Source: an uncultured Dorea sp.
GTDB lineage: Bacteria; Bacillota; Clostridia; Lachnospirales; Lachnospiraceae
Length of the DNA stretch: 33,582 nucleotides
Direction: 5' to 3'
Assembly (NCBI GenBank): GCA_949916155.1
Contig: CATLEM010000011.1
Span: 1-33,582, forward strand
Of the stretch, positions 7,717-16,846 are shown piece after piece (position 1 is the stretch's first letter; every line of letters begins with the position of its first letter). Position numbers and translations under genes: made by a program. The notes under the pieces were generated by a model. That model was not told the DNA's origin. It saw only the letters and a program-made list of their open reading frames with translations, and made no database searches.

Positions 7717-9612
7717 ATGCATAAAGAATTTTTAATGGGCAATGAAGCCATTGCCCTGGGCGCAATAGCCGCCGGCGTAAATCTGGTATCCGGTTACCCC
7801 GGCACACCTTCCACCGAAGTTCTGGAAACTGCCGCGAAACGGAAAGCACATGGTACCTATGTGGAATGGTCCGTCAATGAAAAAACGGCGATGGAGGTTG
7901 CCGCCGGGGCTGCATATGCAGGTGCCCGAAGTCTCGTGACCATGAAACAGGTAGGGCTTAACGTAGCCTCCGACCCGCTGATGAGCCTTGCCTATATCGG
8001 CGTCAAGGGCGGGATGGTCATCCTTGTGGCAGATGACCCGGGTCCTGTATCCTCCCAGACAGAACAGGACACCAGACATTTTGCACGTTTTTCAAAACTG
8101 CCCTGCTTTGATCCGTCTTCGGCACAGGAGGCGTATGAGATGGTTCAGGAAGCATTCAGCTATTCCGAGCGGTATCAGACACCTGTTTTCCTGCGGCCTA
8201 CTACAAGAGTCTGCCACGGTTATGCCTCTATAAACGTAAAGGACACAGATGAATACACTGTCCATCACCCGGACGGCTTTATAAAAGATTCCGGCCGGTG
8301 GGTTATCTTCCCCCGCCTGTCCTACCAGAACCATATCCGGATCGAAGAAAGAAATGTAAGGCTCTCTGAAGATTTCTCCGCATATGAGCGGAATAAGATA
8401 TATTATCCGCAAGAGTCTCCCAAAGACAGCAGTGCTGCTGCACAAAAAGGTATCGCTGCCGGCGGCATCAGCTTTACCTATGTGATGGAAGCGCTTAAAT
8501 CTGCCGGGACTGTTCCGGTCCTTAAAGTGTCCACACCGCATCCCTTCCCGGAACGGCTTGCTTTGCAATTTTTAGACGGTCTTGATGAGGTGCTCTGTCT
8601 TGAAGAGCTTGATCCGGTTATCGAAAATGAACTGCTCCGTATCTGCGGAAAATTCCATCTTCCGGTAAAAATCTATGGCAAGCTCACTCACCATGTAAAA
8701 AATGCGGGAGAAAACAGCCGGGACAGCGTATATCAGGATATCCAAAATTTCCTCGGACTTCCAGCTCAAGATGCCGGCGCACCGGACGCTGCTGCTGTAC
8801 AAAAAACTGATTCCAAAACTTTTACGGCAAAAACCGCAGACGCCCCCGCCCTTCCCATCCGTCCTCCGGTTCTCTGCGCCGGATGTCCACACAGAGCATC
8901 TTTCTATGCGGTAAAGACAGCGATGAAAGGAAAGAAGACCATCTTCTGCGGGGATATCGGCTGCTATACTCTCGGAAATGCCATGCCTCTTGACATGGTT
9001 GACACCTGCCTGTGTATGGGCGCAGGGCTCGGCATCGCACAGGGCGTCAGCCGGATAGAACCGGACACCTACTGCTTTGCATTTGTGGGTGATTCCACCT
9101 TCTTTGCCTCCGCTATCACCGGCGCAGTAAATGCAGTGTACAATCAGGCAGATATGACTCTCATCATCCTGGATAACTCTACCACAGCCATGACCGGTCA
9201 TCAGCCGCACCCCGGCACCGGAAGAACGATGATGGGCGGAGTATCATCAAAGGTGGATATCGAGGCGGTCTTAAGGGGCATCGGTCTTGCCGCTGTGGAG
9301 ACAGTTGATCCCCTGGATCTTGAAAAAGCAGTGACCTGTGTAAAAAGAACAGCGGAGGAACCCGGCGTAAAGGCTGTCATCTTCAGATCGCCGTGCATCG
9401 CAGTCACGAAGCCCGCGGGAACCGTCCGCATCCTTGCAGATAAATGTATCTCCTGTAAGAAGTGTATCCGCGAACTGGGGTGTCCTGCTCTCACGGTCAC
9501 AGACGGCCGTATCTGCGCCGACCCTTCCCTGTGCACCGGATGCACACTGTGCAGCCAGCTATGCCCTGCAGGAGCGATGGTTATGATAAACGGAGGTGAC
9601 AGCAATGAATAA
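7717..9612 (+). CDS. iorA: Indolepyruvate ferredoxin oxidoreductase, alpha subunit
   Basis: IorA is the catalytic subunit that decarboxylates aryl-pyruvates (from Trp, Phe or Tyr) to aryl-acetyl-CoA and passes electrons to ferredoxin, using thiamine diphosphate. The 631-aa length is normal. The N-terminal pyrimidine-binding domain starts GNEAIALGAIAAGVN with SGYPGTPSTE. CAGCPHRASFY (~385) and GDIGCYTLG (~412), then GDSTFFAS with downstream LDNSTTAMTG (~457-490), form the thiamine-diphosphate domain. The C-terminus carries two [4Fe-4S] motifs, CISCKKC...GCP (~576) and CTGCTLCSQLCP (~606). AGAGGTGA precedes the ATG. It overlaps iorB by 8 bp. Confidence 0.95.
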   Translation: MHKEFLMGNEAIALGAIAAGVNLVSGYPGTPSTEVLETAAKRKAHGTYVEWSVNEKTAMEVAAGAAYAGARSLVTMKQVGLNVASDPLMSLAYIGVKGGMVILVADDPGPVSSQTEQDTRHFARFSKLPCFDPSSAQEAYEMVQEAFSYSERYQTPVFLRPTTRVCHGYASINVKDTDEYTVHHPDGFIKDSGRWVIFPRLSYQNHIRIEERNVRLSEDFSAYERNKIYYPQESPKDSSAAAQKGIAAGGISFTYVMEALKSAGTVPVLKVSTPHPFPERLALQFLDGLDEVLCLEELDPVIENELLRICGKFHLPVKIYGKLTHHVKNAGENSRDSVYQDIQNFLGLPAQDAGAPDAAAVQKTDSKTFTAKTADAPALPIRPPVLCAGCPHRASFYAVKTAMKGKKTIFCGDIGCYTLGNAMPLDMVDTCLCMGAGLGIAQGVSRIEPDTYCFAFVGDSTFFASAITGAVNAVYNQADMTLIILDNSTTAMTGHQPHPGTGRTMMGGVSSKVDIEAVLRGIGLAAVETVDPLDLEKAVTCVKRTAEEPGVKAVIFRSPCIAVTKPAGTVRILADKCISCKKCIRELGCPALTVTDGRICADPSLCTGCTLCSQLCPAGAMVMINGGDSNE

Positions 9613-10195
9613 AAATATCATATTATGCGGCGTAGGCGGTCAGGGGACTGTTCTCGCCTCCAGGCTGATCTCCGCTGCCGCCATGGACAGGGATCTTCCT
9701 GTGATGAGCGCAGAGACCATCGGCATGGCCCAGAGGGGCGGGAGCGTATTCAGCCATGTCCGTATCGGGAACGGACTGTTCTCCCCGATGATCGCATACG
9801 GGGAGGCTGACATCATCCTTGGCTTTGAACCAGGCGAAGCAGTGCGGATGCTCCCTTACCTCAAACCAGACGGAGCTGTAGTAGTAAGCTGCCGCCCGAT
9901 CATGCCTGTTACCGCTGCCCTGACCGGCTCAGCATATAACGGGGACGAGATGATCGGCTATCTCAAAAAGAAGGTGGAAAACCTGACCGTTGTAGAATCG
10001 GCAAAAGCCTGCGGCAAGATCGGTTCTCCGAAGGTACTTAACATCCTTCTGCTGGGAGCTGCCGTTCAAAGCGGCGCTTTAGGACTTTCCGAGGATGATA
10101 TCCGGACAGCAATCAAAAGGCTGCTCCCCGAAAAATTCCATAAGCTTAATTTCGCGGCTCTCGAATATATACGAAAACATACCCTCAACGCATAA
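9605..10195 (+). CDS. iorB: Indolepyruvate ferredoxin oxidoreductase, beta subunit
   Basis: IorB is the small subunit, related to the gamma domain of pyruvate:ferredoxin oxidoreductase, and is required with IorA for arylpyruvate oxidation. The 196-aa product begins MNKNIILCGVGGQGTVLASRLI and carries SAETIGMAQRGGSVFSHVRIG, both typical. A GTG at 9596 is in frame but lies inside the Shine-Dalgarno sequence GGAGGTGA (9592-9599); the ATG at 9605 is the better start. Its first bases overlap the end of iorA. A 6-bp hairpin (AAAGGA/TCCTTT, 10194-10211) overlaps its stop and may mark an mRNA-processing or stability site. Confidence 0.94.
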   Translation: MNKNIILCGVGGQGTVLASRLISAAAMDRDLPVMSAETIGMAQRGGSVFSHVRIGNGLFSPMIAYGEADIILGFEPGEAVRMLPYLKPDGAVVVSCRPIMPVTAALTGSAYNGDEMIGYLKKKVENLTVVESAKACGKIGSPKVLNILLLGAAVQSGALGLSEDDIRTAIKRLLPEKFHKLNFAALEYIRKHTLNA

Positions 10196-10271
10196 AGGAA
10201 CATGCTCCTTTGCACACCAGGGATAACGAAACCGAAAATAACAGTTTTTAACAGAAAGGAAACATAAAACC

Positions 10272-11507
10272 ATGCAGATTTCAGATTTACAGATCAGCCA
10301 GGTAAACAACCAGATTCAGGCACTCAGAGAAGCCGGAAGCTTTTACGGAAAGAAACTTGAGGATGCCGGCATCTCAGGAATCTCCACCCCTGAAGAATTT
10401 GAACGCCTGCCCTTTTCCGAGAAAAATGATTTAAGAGAAGCCTATCCCCTGGGACTGATGACCGCATCGGAAGAAGATATCGTGCGGATCCATTCCTCTT
10501 CAGGCACAACAGGTCTCCCTGTCATCATCCCATATACAGCCAAAGATGTTGACGACTGGGCAATCATGTTCGCCCGCTGCTATGAGACAGCCGGCATCAC
10601 CAACACAGACCGCATCCAGATCACCCCCGGTTACGGTCTGTGGACTGCCGGGATCGGATTCCAGAACGGCGCTGAGAAGCTGGGAGCGATGGTCATCCCT
10701 ATGGGACCCGGCAACACAGATAAGCAGCTTAAGATGATGATGGATATGAAAAGCACCGTTATCTGCGCCACTTCCTCCTACGCCCTTCTTCTTGCGGAGG
10801 AGATTGAAAAACGGGGAATCAAAGATAAGATCTGCTTAAAGAAAGGTGTCATCGGTTCAGAGCGGTGGGGCGAAAAGATGCGCCAGCGGATATCCAATGA
10901 ACTTGGCATAGAGCTCTACGATATCTATGGACTGACGGAAATCTACGGACCGGGTATCGGCATCAACTGCAGATACGATACCGGCATGCATTACTGGGAC
11001 GATTACATCTACATCGAGATCATCGACCCCGTGACCTTAAAGCCCGTTCCGGACGGCGAGACCGGAGAGATCGTCATCACCACCCTGGTCAAGGAAGGCG
11101 CGCCTCTCATCCGTTACCGCACCCATGACCTGTCACGCATCATTCCCGGCACCTGTCCATGCGGCAGCCGGTTCCCGCGCCTGGATATGATCATGGGAAG
11201 AACGGATGATATGATCAAGATCAAGGGTGTCAATGTATTCCCGAGCCAGATCGAAGAGATCCTGAAGGAATTCCCGGAAGTATCCAGCGAATACCAGATC
11301 CGCATCTCTCACCTTGACGGACGCGACACCATGCGTCTATATGTGGAGACCGACGGAACCGTTGATTTCCTTCTCCTTGCCAGACGGATCGCAGAAAAGG
11401 TCAAGAGCCGGATAGGATTCACACCGCTCGTCAAGGTGGTAGAACTCGGCCTGCTTCCGAGAAGCGAAAAGAAATCAAAGAGAGTCTTTGATGAGAGATA
11501 CGAATAG
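10272..11507 (+). CDS. paaK: Phenylacetate--CoA ligase family protein (AMP-forming)
   Basis: The 411-aa protein belongs to the ANL superfamily, PaaK branch: aryl-acetate + CoA + ATP to aryl-acetyl-CoA + AMP + PPi. The phosphate loop HSSSGTTGLPVI is at ~75-86, the YDIYGLTEIYGPG motif at ~217-229, and the C-terminal hinge IMGRTDDMIKIKGVNVFPSQIEEIL (in two parts, ~310-335) precedes the small lid domain. It follows iorB by 76 bp on the same strand, so CoA ester formation or release is the natural link to IorAB. Its stop lies only 5 bp from the stop of the convergent pyrD. The acid actually used (phenylacetate, indoleacetate or hydroxyphenylacetate) cannot be read from sequence. Confidence 0.9.
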   Translation: MQISDLQISQVNNQIQALREAGSFYGKKLEDAGISGISTPEEFERLPFSEKNDLREAYPLGLMTASEEDIVRIHSSSGTTGLPVIIPYTAKDVDDWAIMFARCYETAGITNTDRIQITPGYGLWTAGIGFQNGAEKLGAMVIPMGPGNTDKQLKMMMDMKSTVICATSSYALLLAEEIEKRGIKDKICLKKGVIGSERWGEKMRQRISNELGIELYDIYGLTEIYGPGIGINCRYDTGMHYWDDYIYIEIIDPVTLKPVPDGETGEIVITTLVKEGAPLIRYRTHDLSRIIPGTCPCGSRFPRLDMIMGRTDDMIKIKGVNVFPSQIEEILKEFPEVSSEYQIRISHLDGRDTMRLYVETDGTVDFLLLARRIAEKVKSRIGFTPLVKVVELGLLPRSEKKSKRVFDERYE

Positions 11508-11512
11508 GCATC

Positions 11513-12445
11513 TTAATCTACAATGCCCACCATATCGGAGATCTTTGCAAATCCATATTGCTGCATATACTTCTTTATGCCCTCTACGATCTCCATGGTC
11601 ACTGCCGGATTGTGGAAGTTTGCTGTCCCCACGGACACAGCGTCCGCTCCGGCAAGGATCATCTCCACTGCATCCTCAGCATTAGCAATACCGCCCATTC
11701 CGATAACCGGAACCTTTACCGCATGAGCCGCCTCATACACCATACGCACCGCGATGGGGTGGATTGCTGGGCCGGACACTCCGCCTGTCTTATTGGCAAG
11801 TACGAACTGACGGCGGTGAATATCTATCTTCATGCCTGTCAGCGTATTGATCAGAGACACTGCGTCCGCACCGCCTGCTTCCACTGCCTTTGCCATCTCC
11901 GGGATACTGGTGACATTCGGGCTAAGCTTCATGATCACCGGCTGTTTCGCGTACCTTTTCACCGCTTTTGTAATGCCCTCCGCTGCTTTTGGATCCTGCC
12001 CGAAGGCGATACCGCCCTCCTTGACATTGGGGCACGAGATATTGATCTCAAGCATGTCCACATCTTCCTGCGAAAGCCGCTCAACTACCTCACAGTAGTC
12101 CTTTTCTGATTTCCCGCACACGTTGACGATGATCTTTGTATCATACTGCCTGAGAAACGAGATATCCCTCTCACAGAACAGATCAATCCCCGGATTCTGA
12201 AGCCCCACTGCATTCATCATACCGCCGTAAGTCTCTGCGATCCTTGGCGTCGGATTGCCCGCCCAGGGAATATTCGCCACACCCTTTGTCGTCACCGCGC
12301 CCAGCTTGTTAAGATCCGCGAACTCACAGAACTCTGCTCCGGATCCAAATGTCCCTGACGCCGTCGTGACCGGATTCTTCCATTCCACACCCGCAATATT
12401 TACACGCATATCTACTGCATTATCTGTATTCTTCCCGGCATCCAT
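11513..12445 (-). CDS. pyrD: Dihydroorotate dehydrogenase, type 1B catalytic subunit
   Basis: PyrD oxidises dihydroorotate to orotate with FMN; type 1B enzymes pass electrons to NAD+ through PyrK. The active-site Cys138 in NISCPNVKEGG is the class 1 base. NPVTTASGTFGSG near the N-terminus and GMGGIANAEDA with AGADAVSVGTA toward the C-terminus are FMN-binding segments. I chose the ATG at 12445, which forms TGATG with the pyrK stop and follows GGAGGTGGAG; a TTG one codon earlier is also possible. The product is 310 aa. Translation coupling to pyrK suits a complex with equal subunits. Confidence 0.96.
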   Translation of the reverse strand: MDAGKNTDNAVDMRVNIAGVEWKNPVTTASGTFGSGAEFCEFADLNKLGAVTTKGVANIPWAGNPTPRIAETYGGMMNAVGLQNPGIDLFCERDISFLRQYDTKIIVNVCGKSEKDYCEVVERLSQEDVDMLEINISCPNVKEGGIAFGQDPKAAEGITKAVKRYAKQPVIMKLSPNVTSIPEMAKAVEAGGADAVSLINTLTGMKIDIHRRQFVLANKTGGVSGPAIHPIAVRMVYEAAHAVKVPVIGMGGIANAEDAVEMILAGADAVSVGTANFHNPAVTMEIVEGIKKYMQQYGFAKISDMVGIVD

Positions 12446-13230
12446 CAAATCTCCACCTCCGTTGCTAAAAATACCGGACCATCTTTACAGACCCGCTTGT
12501 TATTCACATTACTATGAGAGTCCTTCTCCTTAGACCGGCATACACAGCCAAGGCATGCGCCGATACCACACGCCATCCTCTCTTCCAGAGACAGATAACA
12601 TTCTATGTTACTCTCCCCGGCAAACTCTTTGATCGCCCTCAGCATCGGAGCAGGCCCGCAGGCGTAGATAATATCCGCTGTCAGCCCAGTGCTTCGGATC
12701 ACATCCATGACATTGCCCTTTGTCCCGACACTTCCATCCTCTGTGGAAAGATAAAGCTGTCCGTTCCTTTTAAACTCTTCTCTTAAAAACGTATCTCTGT
12801 CACGGTATCCGATCACGATCTGCTTACCGGCACAATCTGCCTGCTTCGCAAGCTCCAGGATGGGCGGAACTCCGACGCCGCCGCCGATGAGAAGCGCTCT
12901 CCTGCCTCTGGCACGCTCAAGCGGAAACCCGTTCCCGAGAGGCCCTATGATATCTAATGTATCCCCCGCTTTCATCGCCGAAAACTGCTTCGTTCCGGTA
13001 TTCTCTCCGGTTACCCTGTACACAACTCTAAGTCTCTTGTTCTCTCTGTCTGTCTCACAGATACTGATCGGTCTTGGAAGCAGCTTCCCGGCATCCTTTG
13101 TATACATGGAGATAAACTGGCCCGGAACTGCGCTGACCGCCGCCTCCGTCTCTATCCACATGCTGAAGATCCCTTCCGCAAGACATTCCTGCGAGATGAC
13201 CTTTACCGTTTCTTTTTTTCTATCCGCCAT
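12445..13230 (-). CDS. pyrK: Dihydroorotate dehydrogenase electron transfer subunit
   Basis: PyrK carries FAD and a [2Fe-2S] cluster and links PyrD to NAD+. The 261-aa protein shows the flavin motif RPISIC (53-58), the nucleotide motif GGGVGVPP (116-123) and C-terminal cluster cysteines 221, 226, 229 and 248 (ACGIGACLGCVC...VCKDGPVF). Its TGA overlaps the pyrD ATG by one base. It starts 14 bp after the pyrF stop. Confidence 0.96.
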   Translation of the reverse strand: MADRKKETVKVISQECLAEGIFSMWIETEAAVSAVPGQFISMYTKDAGKLLPRPISICETDRENKRLRVVYRVTGENTGTKQFSAMKAGDTLDIIGPLGNGFPLERARGRRALLIGGGVGVPPILELAKQADCAGKQIVIGYRDRDTFLREEFKRNGQLYLSTEDGSVGTKGNVMDVIRSTGLTADIIYACGPAPMLRAIKEFAGESNIECYLSLEERMACGIGACLGCVCRSKEKDSHSNVNNKRVCKDGPVFLATEVEI

Positions 13231-13244
13231 ATTCTTCTCCTGTT

Positions 13245-14171
13245 CTACCGGCTCTCAAGCGCGCCTTTAATATCCGAGATCATATCTTCAACTGCCGCTC
13301 TTGACGCATCACCGAAGTTTTCCTCACCGAATCTGCTGTATTTTTCCTGCTTATACGCCGCGATGATCCCACGCGAGGAATTCACGATAGCACCAAGTCC
13401 GTCTTCATTAAAGAAATGTACAAGGTCTGCACCTTTTCCGCCCTGCGCGCCGTATCCCGGCACCAGAATATAAGCTTTCGGCATGATCTTTCTTAACACC
13501 TTACCCATTGCAGGATAGGTCGCTCCCACAACCGCGCCGATATAACTGTAATCATCACCCATACAGGAGGCTCCCCACTCGGCAACCTTCTCACCGACAA
13601 GCTCGTATAACGGCTTTCCGCCAATCAACTGATCCTGAAATTCCCCGCTAGACGGGTTCGATGTCTTTACCAGGATGAAAAGACCTTTTTTCTCTTCCTT
13701 ACATACATCAATAAAAGGATTCACTCCGTCCGAACCAAGATAAGGATTCACTGTCACGAAATCCTCGTCAAAAGGTGCATAGGACTTCTCCCCCACCTGC
13801 ACCCGTCCGATATGTCCCGCTGCATATGCTGCAGAGGTTGAGCCGATGTCGCCTCTTTTGATATCACCGATCACCACCAGGCCTTTATCTTTACAGTAGT
13901 CCACTGTTTTCTTAAATGCCGCAAGCCCAGGCAGACCGAACTGTTCATACATGGCGATCTGGGGCTTCACCGCCGGGATCAGATCATATATCTTGTCCAC
14001 AATCTCTTTGTTAAACTGCCATACTGCCTCCGAAGCGCCTTCCAGTGTCTCCCCGTACTCCGCAAAAGCGGCCGCCTTTATATGCTCCGGAATGTAACCC
14101 AGCATCGGGTCAAGCCCTGCCACAATGGGCGCTCCCGTCTTTTTAATATTAGAAACTAATCTGTTGATCAC
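13245..14171 (-). CDS. pyrF: Orotidine 5'-phosphate decarboxylase, type 2
   Basis: PyrF removes CO2 from OMP to make UMP. The 308-aa length and the catalytic segment IGDIKRGDIGSTS (101-113; Asp103, Lys105, Asp108) mark the longer type 2 class. Further signatures are VAGLDPMLGY near the N-terminus and LVPGYGAQGG near 240. Translation starts at a GTG (14169-14171) with GGGAGG 8 nt upstream. It lies between pyrC (61 bp) and pyrK (14 bp) on the same strand. Confidence 0.96.
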   Translation of the reverse strand: MINRLVSNIKKTGAPIVAGLDPMLGYIPEHIKAAAFAEYGETLEGASEAVWQFNKEIVDKIYDLIPAVKPQIAMYEQFGLPGLAAFKKTVDYCKDKGLVVIGDIKRGDIGSTSAAYAAGHIGRVQVGEKSYAPFDEDFVTVNPYLGSDGVNPFIDVCKEEKKGLFILVKTSNPSSGEFQDQLIGGKPLYELVGEKVAEWGASCMGDDYSYIGAVVGATYPAMGKVLRKIMPKAYILVPGYGAQGGKGADLVHFFNEDGLGAIVNSSRGIIAAYKQEKYSRFGEENFGDASRAAVEDMISDIKGALESR

Positions 14172-14232
14172 GTATTATTCCTCCCAACTTTTGTTTATGA
14201 TAATGATGTAACATCGCCGTCTGTCTCTGGTA

Positions 14233-15522
14233 TCAGCACATACTGCCGGCTTCATATACTACCTCCCCGCCTACAAGAGTATACATTACCTCTCCGCTCA
14301 CTTCCAGGCCGTCAAAAGGAGTATTCCTGCCTTTCGATAAAAATGTCTCCTTATCGATCCGGTACGTTCTGCACGGATCAAAGATGACAACATCTGCGGC
14401 TTTTCCTTCAGATACAGATCCTTTCTCCATAAGTCCCAGTATCTTTGCCGGATTATAACTCATCTTCTCCGCCATATCCAGAATACTTAGTATCCCCGTT
14501 TTTACTAGATAAGTATAGGTGAGTGCAGCGCTTGTCTCAAGTCCCACGATTCCAAACGCTGCCTGTGCCATGGATCTGTCCTTCTCCAGAGCGGCATGAG
14601 GAGCATGATCCGTAGCGATAACATCCATGATCCCGTTTCTTAAGCCCTCCCTCAGAGCCTCTGCGTCTTTCTTGCTCCGAAGCGGCGGATTCATCTTGTA
14701 ATTTCCGTCATCCGCCTTAATGTCATTTGATGTCAGGACAAAATGATGTGGGCATACTTCTCCTGTCACAGGCAGCCCTTCTTCCTTTGCTGCCGCGATC
14801 ATCTTAACACTGTCCGCTGTAGAGCAGTGGCACAGATGAAGTCTTACTCCCGTCTCTTTTGCAAGAAGAATATCCCTGGCTGCTATCACGTCCTCTACAG
14901 AATTGGTGATTCCTTTAAGTCCCAGACGTTCCGCATTTTCATCCGCGTTCATGACCCCGCCTTCTACCATCGTGATATCCTCACAGTGGGCAAACACTGA
15001 TATTCCGTTCTCCTTCGCAAGCTTCATTCCCCTGCGGTACAAGGATGCGTTCATGACCGATTTTCCGTCTTCGCTTATGGCATGACATCCGGCAGCCGCC
15101 ATCCCGGCAATATCTGAAAGCTCTTCTCCGCGCTGTCCCTTTGTCACCGCGCCGATCTGTATCACATTCACCGGACATTCCAATGCAGCCCTCCGGTGAA
15201 CTTCCATCACTTTATCCCCATCATCAATGACCGGTTTCGTATTGGGCATAGCGCATACCGTCGTCACACCGCCTCTCGCCGCAGCCCTGCCGCCGGTCGC
15301 AAGTGTCTCCTTATACTCTAAGCCCGGATCGCGAAGATGCACATGCAGATCGATGAAGCCCGGCATCACATAGCAGCCAGAGGCATCGATCACTCTGTCC
15401 GCCGTATCCTCAATAATTCCCGCAACTTTCCTGATCCTGCCGTCCCCGATAAGTATATCAAACCGGCCGTCTCTTTTCGTCATCGGATCTACTACATGCC
15501 CGTTTCTGATCAGAATATTCAT
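14233..15522 (-). CDS. pyrC: Dihydroorotase, type I
   Basis: PyrC closes carbamoyl-aspartate to dihydroorotate, a zinc-dependent amidohydrolase reaction. In 429 aa I see His60 and His62 (DLHVHLRDPG), Asp152 in ISEDGKS (the bridging acid in bimetal type I enzymes), His179 (FAHCED), His232 (HLCHCS) and Asp305 (ATDHAPH). It is the first gene of the pyrC-F-K-D cluster. pyrB/pyrI (aspartate transcarbamoylase) and carA/carB are not in the window. Confidence 0.96.
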   Translation of the reverse strand: MNILIRNGHVVDPMTKRDGRFDILIGDGRIRKVAGIIEDTADRVIDASGCYVMPGFIDLHVHLRDPGLEYKETLATGGRAAARGGVTTVCAMPNTKPVIDDGDKVMEVHRRAALECPVNVIQIGAVTKGQRGEELSDIAGMAAAGCHAISEDGKSVMNASLYRRGMKLAKENGISVFAHCEDITMVEGGVMNADENAERLGLKGITNSVEDVIAARDILLAKETGVRLHLCHCSTADSVKMIAAAKEEGLPVTGEVCPHHFVLTSNDIKADDGNYKMNPPLRSKKDAEALREGLRNGIMDVIATDHAPHAALEKDRSMAQAAFGIVGLETSAALTYTYLVKTGILSILDMAEKMSYNPAKILGLMEKGSVSEGKAADVVIFDPCRTYRIDKETFLSKGRNTPFDGLEVSGEVMYTLVGGEVVYEAGSMC

Positions 15523-15558
15523 ATATGATTTTCTTCCCCTTTCTTATGGCACAACCTG

Positions 15559-15564
15559 ATTATA
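15559..15564 (-). promoter_or_regulatory. Candidate -10 of the pyrC-F-K-D promoter
   Basis: A perfect TATAAT lies 36 bp before the pyrC start, but the matching -35 position (CCGTAT) is poor. No PyrR-type attenuator is visible between it and pyrC, as the leader would be only about 30 nt. Confidence 0.35.
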
Positions 15565-15594
15565 TCTTATGATATTTTAACATACGGCAGCATA

Positions 15595-15623
15595 AAAGGG
15601 AATGCATATTTCACATTCCCTTT
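15595..15623 (-). terminator. Terminator after ctpA
   Basis: A 10-bp perfect stem, AAAGGGAATG paired with CATTCCCTTT around a 9-nt loop, ends in a short T-run on the minus strand. A smaller hairpin (AGACAG/CTGTCT, 15634-15649) overlaps the ctpA stop just before it. It closes the division operon and insulates the pyr genes. Confidence 0.7.
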
Positions 15624-15647
15624 CTATAATTTCAGACAGTTTTCTGT

Positions 15648-16832
15648 CTATAGCTCTTTTTTTAATTCCTGTACTGCTTTCTCAAGCTGGTTATCCGCCT
15701 CCGGCTCCTTTTCATCCGGTTCATACTCCACTTTTACATCTGGTGTAATCCCTTTTCCGTTGATATTGCGTCCCTTGGGCGTATAATATTCTGCGATGGT
15801 AAGCTTTACACAGGTACCGTCTTTTAAATCAAAAATCTGCTGCACTACGCCTTTCCCGTAAGTCTGTGTGCCCACGATCTTCCCGATACCATAATCCTGA
15901 ATGGCTCCGGCGTATATCTCCGAAGCGCTGGCGCTGTTGCCGTTGACAAGCACAGTCATAGGTAAAGTAAACTGATTCTCCTCGTCAGAAGTGTACTCCC
16001 GTTTTTCACCGTCCTTGTTCTGCGTATATACGATCAGTCCTTTTGGAAGCATGAGATTCAGGATATCGCACACCGTATTTAAGTTTCCTCCCGGATTGCT
16101 CCGAAGATCTACAACCAGGCCTTTCATTCCCTGTCCGGCCAGCGTATCAAGTCCTTTCACATACTGATTATACGTAACAGCATCGAATTCGCTGACTGCC
16201 AGATAACCGATACCATCCTCCAGCATCTTCGTCTCCACAGTCTGCGTCTCGATAGTATCACGGATCACATTAACAGTCACTTCCTTATTTTTACTCCCAC
16301 GGAGCACAGTCATCTCTACTTTAGTCCCCTTCTCGCCTCTGATCCGGGACACTACCTCTGTCAGATCCTCGCCTGTAACCTCCCTGTCCTCTACTTTGTA
16401 CAGAATATCCTCATCCTTAAGTCCCGCTTTCATAGCCGGAGAATCCTCATACACATGAAGCAGAGTAATGATCCCGCTGTCCTTGCTCTGAGTCATCACA
16501 GCCCCTATACCGCTGTACTCTCCCTCCGATGACTCCATAAACGCCTTTGTTTCCTCCGCATCATAATAGACAGAATACGGATCTTTAAGACCGCCGATAT
16601 AGCCTTCATAAAGCCCTTCCTCGAGTTCTTTTTCATCCACCTCTCCCAGATAGCTTTCACTGATGAGAGCACGCAGGATGCCAAGTTTCTTATCCGTATC
16701 CGAAGTCACCGTCTTTTTTCCCTGAAGCGAAGATACATTCGTCCTCAACCCGCAGGAGACAGCTCCTATGACCAATAATATAGCAAGGGCGCCGCAAAAC
16801 GCCCCTTTAAAAAAACTCTTTTTGTTATCCAT
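15648..16832 (-). CDS. S41 family C-terminal processing peptidase (CtpA/CtpB-like)
   Basis: This is a 394-aa secreted, membrane-anchored serine protease with one hydrophobic segment at residues 11-27 (ALAILLVIGAVSC, where AVSC weakly resembles a lipobox). A PDZ domain spans ~95-180 and the S41 domain ~190-360. The Ser/Lys dyad is expected at Ser302 (second Ser of NSASASE) and Lys327 (TYGKGVVQ), 25 residues apart as in Bacillus CtpB. It is the last gene after ftsE, ftsX and the EnvC-like gene (14 bp), so it probably trims wall or division proteins outside the membrane; its target is not known. Confidence 0.92.
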   Translation of the reverse strand: MDNKKSFFKGAFCGALAILLVIGAVSCGLRTNVSSLQGKKTVTSDTDKKLGILRALISESYLGEVDEKELEEGLYEGYIGGLKDPYSVYYDAEETKAFMESSEGEYSGIGAVMTQSKDSGIITLLHVYEDSPAMKAGLKDEDILYKVEDREVTGEDLTEVVSRIRGEKGTKVEMTVLRGSKNKEVTVNVIRDTIETQTVETKMLEDGIGYLAVSEFDAVTYNQYVKGLDTLAGQGMKGLVVDLRSNPGGNLNTVCDILNLMLPKGLIVYTQNKDGEKREYTSDEENQFTLPMTVLVNGNSASASEIYAGAIQDYGIGKIVGTQTYGKGVVQQIFDLKDGTCVKLTIAEYYTPKGRNINGKGITPDVKVEYEPDEKEPEADNQLEKAVQELKKEL

Positions 16833-16846
16833 ATATACTTCCTATC

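Noticed and set aside
8572-9210. 212-codon minus-strand frame opposite iorA
   Set aside because: It lies fully inside iorA, whose thiamine-diphosphate motifs are unmistakable.
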